Assembly (NCBI GenBank): GCA_021825295.1
Contig: JAKAHV010000014.1
Coordinates: 1-64,000 of the forward strand
DNA: 64,000 bases
Reading direction: 5' to 3'
Source of the DNA: Nitrospirota bacterium
GTDB taxonomy: Bacteria; Nitrospirota; Thermodesulfovibrionia; Thermodesulfovibrionales; JdFR-88
The notes under the pieces are model-generated. The model did not search any database and was not told where the DNA came from. It saw only the letters and a program-made list of their open reading frames with translations. The position numbers and the translations under genes are program-made. This document shows, in pieces, positions 45,217 through 54,202 of the stretch (position 1 is its first letter; every line of letters begins with the position of its first letter).

Positions 45217-46751
45217 GGTCCATCAGGATATTCGATACCACATTGAGGGACGGAGAGCAGTCCCCCGGGGCGAGCATGAACGTGGAGGAGAAACTGCAGG
45301 TGGCAAGGCAGCTTGCCAGGCTGGGAGTGGACGCCATCGAAGCCGGGTTCGCCATAAGCTCCGAAGGTGACTTCGAGGCGATCAGGACCATTGCGGGCGA
45401 GGTGCGGGGCCCCATCATAACGAGCCTGGCCAGGGCCAGGGAGGCCGACATCAGAAGGGCGTGGGAGGCCCTGCGGGACGCCCCCAGAAAGAGGATACAC
45501 ACGTTCCACTCCACATCGGACATCCACCTGAAATACCAGCACAGGGGGATGAGCCGGCAGGATGCGCTCAAAAGGTCCGCCGAGATGGTAAGACTGGCCC
45601 GCAGCCTCGTGGAGGACGTGGAGTTCTCCCCTATGGACGCCACCCGCACGGAGCCATCCTTTCTGGCGGAAGTCGTTGAGGCGGTCATAGAGGCCGGGGC
45701 CGGCACCGTGAACATACCCGATACCGTGGGCTACTCGGTCCCGGAGGAGTTCGGCGGGATAATAAAGTACCTTATGGACAATGTCTTCAACATAGGCAAG
45801 GCGGTCATATCGGTGCACTGTCATAACGACCTGGGGCTTGCGGTGGCAAACAGCCTTGCGGCAGTCCGCGCCGGGGCCGGTCAGGTGGAGTGCACCATAA
45901 ACGGGATTGGCGAGCGCGCCGGCAACTGCTCCCTGGAGGAGGTCGTCATGGCGCTGCGCACACGCAGGGACTTCTTCAATGCGGACACCGCCGTGCGCTC
46001 CGAGGAGATAATCCGCTCAAGCCGCCTCATCACGAAGATCACCGGCCTCTCCGTGCAGCCCAACAAGGCGATAGTCGGGGCGAACGCCTTCGCCCACGAA
46101 TCCGGCATCCACCAGGACGGCCTCCTGAAGGCGAAGGCCACCTACGAGATAATGCGCCCGGAGAGCGTAGGGCTCACAAGCACGAAGCTCATCCTTGGCA
46201 AGCACTCCGGAAGGCATGCCTTCAAGACCAGACTGGCAGAGCTTGGGCATGAGCTTTCTGACGAGGAGCTGGAGAGCGCCTTCAGGAAATTCAAGCACCT
46301 CGCAGACCAGAAGAAGGAAATCTATGACGAGGACCTGGAGGTCCTCGTCTCGGAGGAGCTGGCCGGCGCACCCGAGCTCTACTCGCTGGCCGGGCTTAAA
46401 ATCTCAAGCGGCACCGATGAGACGCCCAGCGCCACCCTGAAGCTGAGGACCGGCGAGAAGACGTCCGAACATACCGCAACCGGCGACGGGCCTGTCGACG
46501 CCACCTACAAGGCGATTGCCGCCCTCACAAAGACAAAGAGCACCCTGCAGCGGTTCGAGGTCAAGAGCATCACCGGCGGGATGGATGCAATCGGCGAGGT
46601 CATCGTTGCCCTGGAGGAAGGCGGCATAACGGTGCGCGGACACGGCGCGGACACGGACATCATCGTGGCCGCGGCGAAAGCTTATATAAACGCGCTCAAC
46701 AAGCTGGCCGCGAAAAGGCAGAAGGGCCAAATAAGACCTCCCGAATTGTAG
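45213..46751 (+). CDS. leuA: 2-isopropylmalate synthase LeuA
   Basis: 512 aa; first step of leucine synthesis. The TIM barrel begins IRIFDTTLRDGEQSPGASM, with metal ligands in SVHCHNDLGLAVAN, then GERAGNCSLEEVVMAL and FAHESGIHQDG. A full C-terminal regulatory domain (about 390-500) is present, so feedback inhibition by leucine is expected. Last gene of the ilvC operon, coupled to pssA. Confidence 0.96.
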   Translation: MRSIRIFDTTLRDGEQSPGASMNVEEKLQVARQLARLGVDAIEAGFAISSEGDFEAIRTIAGEVRGPIITSLARAREADIRRAWEALRDAPRKRIHTFHSTSDIHLKYQHRGMSRQDALKRSAEMVRLARSLVEDVEFSPMDATRTEPSFLAEVVEAVIEAGAGTVNIPDTVGYSVPEEFGGIIKYLMDNVFNIGKAVISVHCHNDLGLAVANSLAAVRAGAGQVECTINGIGERAGNCSLEEVVMALRTRRDFFNADTAVRSEEIIRSSRLITKITGLSVQPNKAIVGANAFAHESGIHQDGLLKAKATYEIMRPESVGLTSTKLILGKHSGRHAFKTRLAELGHELSDEELESAFRKFKHLADQKKEIYDEDLEVLVSEELAGAPELYSLAGLKISSGTDETPSATLKLRTGEKTSEHTATGDGPVDATYKAIAALTKTKSTLQRFEVKSITGGMDAIGEVIVALEEGGITVRGHGADTDIIVAAAKAYINALNKLAAKRQKGQIRPPEL

Positions 46752-46798
46752 GGCTTTCGGACGAGGAACTGAAGACGAGGGCTAATAACGTTATTGAT

Positions 46799-46824
46799 AT
46801 TCCCTGCGGCAAGCCGCAGGGAAT
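46799..46824. terminator. perfect 12-bp hairpin downstream of leuA, probable terminator
   Basis: ATTCCCTGCGGC-AA-GCCGCAGGGAAT, 48 bp after leuA. A T-run (8 T) begins about 13 nt later, so it is not a classic rho-independent site but is the only candidate end for the operon. Confidence 0.45.
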
Positions 46825-46907
46825 CTAATGTAAGGAATTTTTTTATCATGTTCGCTCGCTTGACCCTGTGGCAAGTCCTGCGGAACGCAGGAGAATACGC
46901 TCGCTAT

Positions 46908-47303
46908 TCATTTAAACAGATCGAGAGCTCCGTGTTTTTCAATCACTCTAAAATGCTCGTCAAGGGTCAGGAGCCGGAGATTGTTTTCGATTGCCGTCTG
47001 GGCGATAAGAAGGTCCACCGCGCTTAATGTATGGCCCTTACGCGCAAGCTCGTATCCAAGCCTGCCGGCCTTAAAAAAAGTGGATTCGCCGGCGGCTGCA
47101 TGTTGTGTTACGTCGAATAAGCAGGAAAGCGCCTGAAGCTCCTTTTGCCCTTTTGCCCCGTTGATCAGCTCCAGGGCTATGATGCCTGTGCACACTGCCC
47201 TGCCGGATTCGAGAAGTGAAGAAATCTGCTCTGTGAGCCGGGGGTCTTTCCCCCGAAAAAAAGAGATCCACGCGGAAGTGTCCACCAGGACCTTAGCGTC
47301 CAT
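46908..47303 (-). CDS. vapC: VapC-type PIN-domain toxin
   Basis: A 131-aa PIN-domain ribonuclease. All four acidic metal positions are seen: Asp in VLVDTSAWISFF, Glu in IIALELING, Asp in LSAVDLLIAQT and Asp in LTLDEHF. Overlaps the antitoxin gene by 11 nt. The ATG before DAKVLV is chosen; an earlier in-frame start would be inside the antitoxin gene. Activity is expected but untested. Confidence 0.93.
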   Translation of the reverse strand: MDAKVLVDTSAWISFFRGKDPRLTEQISSLLESGRAVCTGIIALELINGAKGQKELQALSCLFDVTQHAAAGESTFFKAGRLGYELARKGHTLSAVDLLIAQTAIENNLRLLTLDEHFRVIEKHGALDLFK

Positions 47304-47487
47304 GCCGTGCTTTTTCCCAGTCGTCCGAGAATTCCAGTTTGCCTGCCGAAGAAAGGACATTTTCGATCTTCTTTCGCAGCACCAGTTCCTTCAGCCCGGC
47401 TACAACCGCCTCCGTTTTTGTCCTGCTTTTGGACGCCAGCATGGCCTCCTTTATAAGCTCATCGGGTATGTCCAATGTGGTCTTCAT
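47293..47487 (-). CDS. vapB: VapB-type antitoxin
   Basis: 64 aa. A ribbon-helix-helix DNA-binding part (MKTTLDIPDELIKEAM, then TKTEAVVAGLKELVLRKK) and an acidic C-terminal tail for toxin binding. The ATG after a short AGGAGGTATC is used. Precedes and overlaps vapC, the normal order. Confidence 0.88.
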   Translation of the reverse strand: MKTTLDIPDELIKEAMLASKSRTKTEAVVAGLKELVLRKKIENVLSSAGKLEFSDDWEKARHGR

Positions 47488-47595
47488 GATACCTCCTGTT
47501 TGAAACATTTTATATGGATATTATAACAGAGAAAATCAATATGATTACGAGCGTATTGGCAGACTCCCCGGATGTGAATTTTACCTTGAAAGCTA

Positions 47596-47750
47596 GTGTC
47601 ATGTTTCAAAAATTCTTTGCATAAATACGTTGTCATTCCCGCAAGCGGAGCGCGTCGGGAATCGTCGATTTTAAAGCTGTTTATATGCAGGAAGGATTCC
47701 GGACAAGCCGGAATGACAGCCCGGGCTCCTCGACTGGTTTTGAAACACAA
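47596..47750. repeat. family-B MITE-like element, second copy
   Basis: The outer ends share TGTTTCAAAA in inverted orientation (47602-47611 and 47738-47747). The left end TAGTGTCATGTTTCA matches the start of the 35144 element. Inside are TCATTCCCGC...CGGGAATC and GATTCCGG...CCGGAATGAC hairpins. It fills most of the 332-bp gap between vapB and the diguanylate cyclase gene; nothing else is seen there. Confidence 0.55.
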
Positions 47751-47819
47751 ACCCGGCGCCGGGATAATGGTTTACTGGCGGGCGGCACACACACCCGGGC
47801 GTGTGACAATCCGCGCTTT

Positions 47820-48791
47820 CTAAGACCGGCCTCCGAATTCCACCACCCGGTTTCGTCCCTGGCTCTTGCCCAGGTACAGGGCCTCATCGGCATTCCTGAT
47901 GCTGCCGGGGATGCCGGTTTGCTGGTCATAAGCGGAAGCGCCCAGGGTCATGGTCACCTTAAGCGGGGCGCCGTCGTAATGCAGCACATTGGAGGCGACC
48001 CTTTCCCGTATCCGCCTGGCGACGATGAGGGCCTCGGAGATGCCCGTCTCGGGCAGCAGCAGAAGGAATTCCTCCCCTCCCCAGCGGGATACCACATCCT
48101 GTTCGCGTATGGACCGCCTCAGGATGGCGGAGATGGCGCAAAGCACGCGGTCGCCGCATTCATGGCCGTATGTGTCGTTGAACTCCTTGAAATGGTCGAT
48201 GTCGCCCATGACCAGCGAGAAGGGCCTTTTGCACCTTTTGAACCTGATCTCCTCCTCCTTCAGTTTCTCCATCATGAAGCGCCGGTTCCACAGGCCCGTC
48301 AGGTTGTCCGTGCGCGCCAGAAGGGTGATCTGCTCCAGGGCCTTGCCCAGAAGGACATTCTTCTCCTTCAGCTCGTTGTTGATGGATTCCAGTTCCATGG
48401 AATGCCGCTTCAGGGTTTCCCGGGAAAGCTTCAGTTCAAGGTGCGTCCTTACACGCGCATTCAATTCCGTGGGATTAAACGGTTTTGTTATATAGTCCAC
48501 CCCGCCAACGGTGAAACCCCTGACGATGTCCTGCTCCGTATTGCTGGCCGTTATGAAGATTACCGGGATATCGGCCGTCCGCGCCGAGGCCTTCAGGCGC
48601 TCGCAGGCGGCAAAACCGTCCAGCCCGGGCATCATCACGTCCAGGAGGATAAGGTCCGGGACGCAATCGTTTGCGAGTTTCAGCGCCCTTTCCCCGTTCG
48701 TCGCCACGACGATTTCATATCTGTCCTTGAGTATCTCGCCCAGCATCTTTATATTGGCCGGGACATCGTCGGCGATCAGGATTTTTTCCAT
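47820..48791 (-). CDS. Response-regulator diguanylate cyclase (REC-GGDEF)
   Basis: 323 aa. Receiver domain (1-120) with phospho-Asp in ILLDVMMPGLDG, a coiled-coil linker (about 125-160) and a GGDEF domain with SRWGGEEFLLLLPE, so it should make cyclic di-GMP. A product-inhibition site, REQD, lies five residues before GGEEF. One base separates it from the upstream hybrid kinase, which is the likely phosphodonor. ATG start. Confidence 0.95.
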   Translation of the reverse strand: MEKILIADDVPANIKMLGEILKDRYEIVVATNGERALKLANDCVPDLILLDVMMPGLDGFAACERLKASARTADIPVIFITASNTEQDIVRGFTVGGVDYITKPFNPTELNARVRTHLELKLSRETLKRHSMELESINNELKEKNVLLGKALEQITLLARTDNLTGLWNRRFMMEKLKEEEIRFKRCKRPFSLVMGDIDHFKEFNDTYGHECGDRVLCAISAILRRSIREQDVVSRWGGEEFLLLLPETGISEALIVARRIRERVASNVLHYDGAPLKVTMTLGASAYDQQTGIPGSIRNADEALYLGKSQGRNRVVEFGGRS

Positions 48792-48792
48792 A

Positions 48793-51700
48793 TCACGAAT
48801 TCATGGATTTCAGTTTTTCGAGCACCGCGCAAATATGCGACAGGGCGCCGTCGTAGTCAAAGCCGTTCAGGGCCTTCCCTATGGCCTTCATCTCCTCAGC
48901 CGCGAATCCCCCCGCGCCGCCCGCGATTTTTTCAAAAAATTCGGGCGCGTCAAAACTGTTCCCGCGGACCTTTTCCTCAAGTTCCGGCAGGAGCTTCCCG
49001 AGCCTCCGCGCCTCTTCCCCAGACAGGCCGTCGGAGGCGGCCGGGGCCTTGCCGGCGGCGCCATCGCCGGCAGCCAGCGTCCGGGACGCCAGCGTCCTGG
49101 ACGCCCCGATCACCAGCGCCAGTTCCCCCTTAAAGGCATGAAGCGCCTCACCGGTCTTCCGGCTGTCGCCTTCCCTGACGCCTTCTTCAAGCAGGCGCGC
49201 CGCGTTCTGAAGCCCGAGCGCCCCGATATTGCCGGCAGTCCCCTTTATGGTATGGATGAGACGTCCCGCTTCGGCCGTCTCCCGCCGGTCGAGGTGCGCG
49301 GATATTTCATTACAGGCGTCCTTGAAGGTGTCCGCGAACTCCAGAAGGATATTCCTGAAGAGCCTCCTGTTGCCCGCGACGAGTTTCAGGGCGGCCTGCA
49401 GGTCTATCCCCGGCAACTCCTTCGGGAAACCGGGATCGTCCGCCTCCGGCGCCGTCTTGCCTCCGGAAGCGGGGACGTATTTGCCCCCAAAGATCCACCG
49501 GCCGAGCGTCTGGAAGAGCTTGTCCGGGTCTACGGGCTTTGGCGTATGATCGTTCATGCCCGCCTCCAGGCAGCGTTCCCTGTCGCCCGCCATGGCATGC
49601 GCCGTCATCGCGATTATCGGGATATGCTTGTACTTCTGCATGCCGCGGATTACCCTGGTGGCCTCGAACCCGTCCATGACCGGCATCTGGATGTCCATGA
49701 GGATGCAGGCGTATTCGTCCCGGCCGAGCATATCGATGGCCTCCCGGCCGTTTCCCGCGACCGCCACCCGCAGCCCGGCGTTTTCCATCAGCTCCACGGC
49801 GACCTGCTGGTTGATGGGGTTGTCTTCCACGAGCAGGACCTTGCCCGCCCCGCGGAAGTCCACGCTGCCTGCTCCGCCAGCGTTGCCTCGCGGGACCTTC
49901 CGCGCCGGCGGCTTTCCCCCGCAGATGTTCATAAGCGTGTCCAGGAGCCGCGACGGGGTCACCGGCTTGGTAAGAAACCCGTCTATGCCGGCGCTGACAG
50001 TCTTGTCCTTCACGTCGTCCAGGCTGTAGGCGGAGACCATTACGATCACGGACGAAGAGTCTACAAGGCCGTCCTTTTTCATCGCCGATACCGCGTCCAT
50101 GCCGTTTAAACCGGGCATCTTCCAGTCCATGATTATTATCCTGAAGGGATCGTCCGCGGTGGACTTCCCAAGGATTTCCATGGCCTCGCCGGCCGATTGC
50201 GCGGTGGTTACCCTGAAATCCATGGACTCCATGTATGTGCGCAGCACCTCGAGGGAGACGTCCTGGTCGTCAACGATCAGGGCCTTCATCCCCCTCAAAT
50301 CGGGCAGTTGCCCGTAATTTTTTTTGTCCTCCTGCCGGACGGCGAAAGGCACGGTAAAAAAGAAAGTGCTGCCCTTGCCGTAGCGGCTCCTGAATCCCAG
50401 GGCGCCTCCCATCAGCCCGGCAAGCTTTTTCGAGATGGCAAGGCCAAGGCCCGTCCCCCCGTATTTCCGGGTGACCGAGGCGTCGGCCTGGGAGAACGAC
50501 CTGAAGAGTTTTGTCTTCTGCTCCTCCGTGATGCCGATGCCGGTGTCGGACACGGAGAACTTAAACTGCCCCTTCGCCTTTCCCCCGCGGCGCGGGCGCT
50601 GCTCCACCGATATCAGAACGTGGCCGCTTTCCGTGAATTTTACGGCGTTGCCGGCCAGATTTATGAGTATCTGGCCAAGCCGGAGGGGGTCCCCCTTCAG
50701 AAGGGTCGGGATGCCTTCCTGGATATTGAAAAACAGCTCAAGGCCCTTTTTATATGCGGCGTGGCCGACTACGTTTGAGACCTGGTCAAGGATCTCTTCC
50801 AGATCGAAATCCACGTCCTCGATGACGAACTTCCCCGCCTCTATCTTCGAGAAATCAAGGATGTCGTTGATGATGCCAAGCAGGTGCCGGGCCGAGTCCC
50901 GTATCTTGTCCAGATAATCCGTCTGTTTGCCGTTTAGCTGCGTGCCGGCCATCAGATGTGAAAGCCCTATGATGGCGTTCATGGGGGTCCTGATCTCATG
51001 GCTCATGTTGGCGAGAAATTCGCTCTTGACCCTCGCGGCCGACTCGGCGGCCTCCCTGGCCTCAATCAGCTCCTGCTTGGTATGCTTTTCCTCGGTGATG
51101 TCCCGGATGATCTCAATCGCCCCCAGGACCTCGCCGGACTCGTTGCGCAAAACCGATGCGCAACCGTCCCAGTAGCGGCTCAGGCTTGGCACATAAGCCT
51201 CGCCGAAGAGCCGCTCGTTTTCACGGTCCCGCTTGATAAGCGGATATTTCTTCTCTACCTCGTCCTGGTCCTTCGTCACGAGGTCAATCAGGATGGGCCG
51301 CCTCTCGCCGTAAAAAGGGAAGCTGTATTCGTAATTGCCCTTCCCTATGATCCGGTCCGCCTTCAGGCCGGTCATGTCCTCCATGGCCTTGTTCCAGAAC
51401 AGCACGACCCCCTTGTGGTCTATTATGAACGTCGGATACGGCAGGAAATTGACTATGTTATTGAGCAGGTTATAAGAGTCCCGGATGGTCTTCTCGTCCT
51501 TTTTCCTGCCGGAGATGTCGTGCCATATGGCGTAGAGGATGTCCCGTCCGCCCTCCTTTACCAGCGTAAGGGAGACCCTGGCCGGGAACTCCTCGCCGTC
51601 CATCCGCCTGTGCACCCATTCGAACCTGTGGGAACCCTCCCGGATGGCAATGGCCATCATTTCATCGGCTTTTTCATCCGACGGACGTCCATCGGGCTGG

Positions 51701-51879
51701 ACCGGGGGGGAAAGGACCGATGGGTGCGTGTTCATGACCCGGTCCTTTGACCCGGCGCGCAGCATGTCCACGGCGGCCCGGTTACAGTCTATGAAGTGGT
51801 TGTTCTCGATGAGCAGGCATGCATCCGGCGAGCAATCAAACAACGCCCTGAACGTCCTGTCCGACAGTTTCCGTTTCAA
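48793..51879 (-). CDS. Hybrid sensor histidine kinase (PAS-PAS-HK-REC-REC-HPt)
   Basis: 1028 aa, no membrane segment. Two PAS domains (about 10-125 and 135-250), HisKA with ANMSHEIRTPMNAIIG, ATPase domain (NLAGNAVKFT, DTGIGI, GGTGLGLAISKK), two receivers (IIMDWKMPGLNG and ILMDIQMPVMDG) and a C-terminal HPt with LIHTIKGTAGNIG. A full internal phosphorelay is possible, ending on the cyclase encoded next. The start is TTG with GGAGG 7 nt before it, 18 codons inside the open frame. Confidence 0.94.
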   Translation of the reverse strand: MKRKLSDRTFRALFDCSPDACLLIENNHFIDCNRAAVDMLRAGSKDRVMNTHPSVLSPPVQPDGRPSDEKADEMMAIAIREGSHRFEWVHRRMDGEEFPARVSLTLVKEGGRDILYAIWHDISGRKKDEKTIRDSYNLLNNIVNFLPYPTFIIDHKGVVLFWNKAMEDMTGLKADRIIGKGNYEYSFPFYGERRPILIDLVTKDQDEVEKKYPLIKRDRENERLFGEAYVPSLSRYWDGCASVLRNESGEVLGAIEIIRDITEEKHTKQELIEAREAAESAARVKSEFLANMSHEIRTPMNAIIGLSHLMAGTQLNGKQTDYLDKIRDSARHLLGIINDILDFSKIEAGKFVIEDVDFDLEEILDQVSNVVGHAAYKKGLELFFNIQEGIPTLLKGDPLRLGQILINLAGNAVKFTESGHVLISVEQRPRRGGKAKGQFKFSVSDTGIGITEEQKTKLFRSFSQADASVTRKYGGTGLGLAISKKLAGLMGGALGFRSRYGKGSTFFFTVPFAVRQEDKKNYGQLPDLRGMKALIVDDQDVSLEVLRTYMESMDFRVTTAQSAGEAMEILGKSTADDPFRIIIMDWKMPGLNGMDAVSAMKKDGLVDSSSVIVMVSAYSLDDVKDKTVSAGIDGFLTKPVTPSRLLDTLMNICGGKPPARKVPRGNAGGAGSVDFRGAGKVLLVEDNPINQQVAVELMENAGLRVAVAGNGREAIDMLGRDEYACILMDIQMPVMDGFEATRVIRGMQKYKHIPIIAMTAHAMAGDRERCLEAGMNDHTPKPVDPDKLFQTLGRWIFGGKYVPASGGKTAPEADDPGFPKELPGIDLQAALKLVAGNRRLFRNILLEFADTFKDACNEISAHLDRRETAEAGRLIHTIKGTAGNIGALGLQNAARLLEEGVREGDSRKTGEALHAFKGELALVIGASRTLASRTLAAGDGAAGKAPAASDGLSGEEARRLGKLLPELEEKVRGNSFDAPEFFEKIAGGAGGFAAEEMKAIGKALNGFDYDGALSHICAVLEKLKSMNS

Positions 51880-51957
51880 ATCCCTGCCTCCGCAGCCGGA
51901 ATGGTCTGGCAAATACAATAAAACAGAGATCAAAAAAAGCTCAATAGCCGGGCGGCG

Positions 51958-53268
51958 CTAAAAACGGAAACCTACGCCCCATGTCCTCGTTACCCTGAGC
52001 ATGAAGTTCTGTCCCAGCATCATCGGCTCCGGGTCCGGGTTTTCATCAATGCTTATGGCGGAGGCCGCCGCGATCAGGTACTTCCCCCACTTCCATGAAT
52101 AGGAGAGGGAGAGGTGCCCGTGGGACAGATGGAGCCAGTCCTGAGTGAAATCCGTGCCGACGGAAAGGTGGGCCGCGTTTGCAAGCTTCTGCTCAAAGCC
52201 GGCGAAGACATCATAAATCAGGCCGCTTGCCGAATTGGTCAGAGTCAGCTTCCCCTGGACATTGTTTTCCGCGGCGGGCTTCCAGGACAGGCCGCCCTCG
52301 TAGACCTCCTGGGGGGCGGAATGGGGGCATTCCGTCATGCTGTATGTGGCCGCCCCGCTTAAAGAGACCTTCGCGCCGAGCTTGTAGCCCAGGGACCCGC
52401 CCAACTGATGGGTAAGGGGGGCCATCCGGTCAAAACCGGTATAGAATGTATTGAGGCCGTAGCTGCCCCGCAGCGAGAGCCTCTTGTCCAGATTGCCGGC
52501 GCTGGCGTCCAGCAGGAAACCAATCGGCATGGTTTCGTTTCCGCTTGAATAGCCGCCCGTTGCCTGGGCCCCAAGGACGACCGGGGCGAGCCTCCTGGTG
52601 GTAAACCGCCCGAAGGCGTTAAAAAGATATAACCTCCGGCTGCCGGGCACGGGGCCGTCAGGCATGCTGTAGTTCATCGACGCGTTGCCGGCTAGTGTCT
52701 CCGTGTCTGAAAGCTTCCAGCTCTTCTGCTTTGATCCTCCGCCCTGTGACGGGCCGCGCCAGGCATCCGCTCCGGCGGAGAAGGCGGGCGCGGGATATTC
52801 GTTTATGACCTCCAGGTCCGCCCCGGGCCAATACGGCTTTAAACTGCCGGCCCCATTTCCCCCGTTTGAAAATCCGGGTCCGTCCGAAGGCCCGCTGAAG
52901 GAAAAGGCAGGGCCGGGATCCGCCCCGGCCCTGCCTTCGGGCCGGGCTGAAGCCGGGCCGGAAGGAAGATTTGCCGGCGAAACGAGAAGAGCAATCCGCC
53001 TGACGGGGACCTCGAGCCGAACTGCCGAATTTACCCTGTCAGGAGAGACGGGTGAATTTCTGTAAGAAGAGGCGGACAGCGCGCCGCTTCCATCCGTAAG
53101 GGCGGGCATCTCCAAAACCGCCGCCGGCCGGCCGGCATAGTCCCCCGAAAGGAAATCCGCACGGGCCCGCGAAGTGGCCAGGGAAAGCGCCACAAACAGG
53201 GCCAGGGCCGTAAAGGCCTTGAATGCTCCGGGTCTGTTTCTTTTTGAGTTTACGGCTCTTGTGCGCAT
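51958..53268 (-). CDS. Predicted outer-membrane beta-barrel protein of unknown function
   Basis: 436 aa. Signal peptide (about 18-36, cleavage near ARA), then a Gly/Ser/Pro-rich, low-complexity stretch (about 60-170), then a barrel-like half with regularly alternating strands (LSLRGSYGLNTFYTGFD, LSVGTDFTQDWLHL, HLSLSYSWKWGKYLIAA). It ends in Phe (TWGVGFRF), typical of barrels recognised by BamA. The ATG two codons after a TTG is used; neither has a good binding site. Not assigned to a family. It is divergent from thiD. Confidence 0.7.
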   Translation of the reverse strand: MRTRAVNSKRNRPGAFKAFTALALFVALSLATSRARADFLSGDYAGRPAAVLEMPALTDGSGALSASSYRNSPVSPDRVNSAVRLEVPVRRIALLVSPANLPSGPASARPEGRAGADPGPAFSFSGPSDGPGFSNGGNGAGSLKPYWPGADLEVINEYPAPAFSAGADAWRGPSQGGGSKQKSWKLSDTETLAGNASMNYSMPDGPVPGSRRLYLFNAFGRFTTRRLAPVVLGAQATGGYSSGNETMPIGFLLDASAGNLDKRLSLRGSYGLNTFYTGFDRMAPLTHQLGGSLGYKLGAKVSLSGAATYSMTECPHSAPQEVYEGGLSWKPAAENNVQGKLTLTNSASGLIYDVFAGFEQKLANAAHLSVGTDFTQDWLHLSHGHLSLSYSWKWGKYLIAAASAISIDENPDPEPMMLGQNFMLRVTRTWGVGFRF

Positions 53269-53371
53269 GGACAAATGAGATGTTGATGAATACGAGGAAG
53301 ACGAGGAACAGGGTCCTCAATCAATACAAAAATCCCTTTGGGATAGTCTGGCATGCGGGGCCGCGATTTTC

Positions 53372-53387
53372 AGTGACGCAAATCACA
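53372..53387. promoter_or_regulatory. CRP/FNR-like operator upstream of thiD
   Basis: AGTGA-CGCAAA-TCACA, a near-perfect CRP-family palindrome centred about 44 bp before the predicted transcript start, close to the class II activator position. The outer-membrane protein gene lies on the other side. Confidence 0.5.
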
Positions 53388-53389
53388 TG

Positions 53390-53418
53390 TTGTCACGGCT
53401 GCGTCTTCTTTGTATAAT
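53390..53418 (+). promoter_or_regulatory. sigma70-type promoter giving a leaderless thiD mRNA
   Basis: TTGTCA, 17 nt, TATAAT (11 of 12 consensus positions). The -10 ends five bases before the ATG, so transcription should begin at or within a base or two of the start codon. Confidence 0.65.
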
Positions 53419-53423
53419 GGGCA

Positions 53424-54191
53424 ATGAGGACGCCTGTTGCCCTTACCATAGCGGGCTCGGACCCCGGCGGGGGTGCCGGCCTTCAGGCCGACCTTAAGGT
53501 ATTCAAGGCGCTGGGGGTGCACGGGCTTTCGGCCTGCGCCGCCCTTACCGCCCAGAACACGAAGGAAGTCTCCGGCATACTGGCCGTGGACGGGGATTTC
53601 TTCAGGCGCCAGTTGGACACCCTCTTTTCGGACATGATCCCTGATGCCGTTAAGACCGGGATGCTCTTCAGCCGGGAGAACATAAGAATAACCGCCCGGT
53701 GTATCGAGGAATATTCACTTAAAAACCTCGTTGTGGACCCGGTTTCGATCTCCTCCTCCGGAACGGCGCTCATGGAGGATGGCGGTCTTGACCTCATAAA
53801 GGAGCTTCTCTTCCCGCTGGCCTCGGTCGTCACGCCGAACATATACGAGGCGTCAGTGCTCTCCGGGATGGCCGTGGAAAATACCGGCCAGATGGAGGAG
53901 GCGGCCCGCAAGCTCATAGAGATGGGGCCGAAGGCGGTGATAGTGACCGGGGGGCATCTCAGGGACGAGGCCCTCGATATTTTCCACGACGGAAAAGTTA
54001 CAATAAGGCTTATGGGAAGAAAACTGGCCGGGAATTTTCACGGGACGGGCTGTGTCTTCTCCGCGGCCATCGCCGCGTATCTCGCCAGGGACAAAACCCT
54101 GAAGCAGGCCGGCAGGGGCGCCAAGGCGTTCATAGAGAAGAAGGTGGCGGCCGCCTTCCATCCGGGCGGGGGCATGGGAGTGCTCATCTGA
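53424..54191 (+). CDS. thiD: Hydroxymethylpyrimidine (phosphate) kinase ThiD
   Basis: A 255-aa ribokinase-fold kinase of thiamine synthesis. It has ALTIAGSDPGGGAGLQADLK at the start, GVHGLSACAALTAQNT, VDPVSISSSGTALM and the anion-hole/catalytic block GNFHGTGCVFSAAIAAYLA. No ribosome-binding site can exist if transcription starts where the promoter predicts. Followed 11 bp later by radA on the same strand. No TPP riboswitch was seen upstream, and other thi genes are absent nearby. Confidence 0.95.
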   Translation: MRTPVALTIAGSDPGGGAGLQADLKVFKALGVHGLSACAALTAQNTKEVSGILAVDGDFFRRQLDTLFSDMIPDAVKTGMLFSRENIRITARCIEEYSLKNLVVDPVSISSSGTALMEDGGLDLIKELLFPLASVVTPNIYEASVLSGMAVENTGQMEEAARKLIEMGPKAVIVTGGHLRDEALDIFHDGKVTIRLMGRKLAGNFHGTGCVFSAAIAAYLARDKTLKQAGRGAKAFIEKKVAAAFHPGGGMGVLI

Positions 54192-54202
54192 CCCGAAGCC
54201 CG

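Noticed and set aside
47685-50109. Long plus-strand frames opposite the cyclase and hybrid kinase
   Set aside because: Shadows of the GC-rich signalling genes, with no start signals and no recognisable domains.
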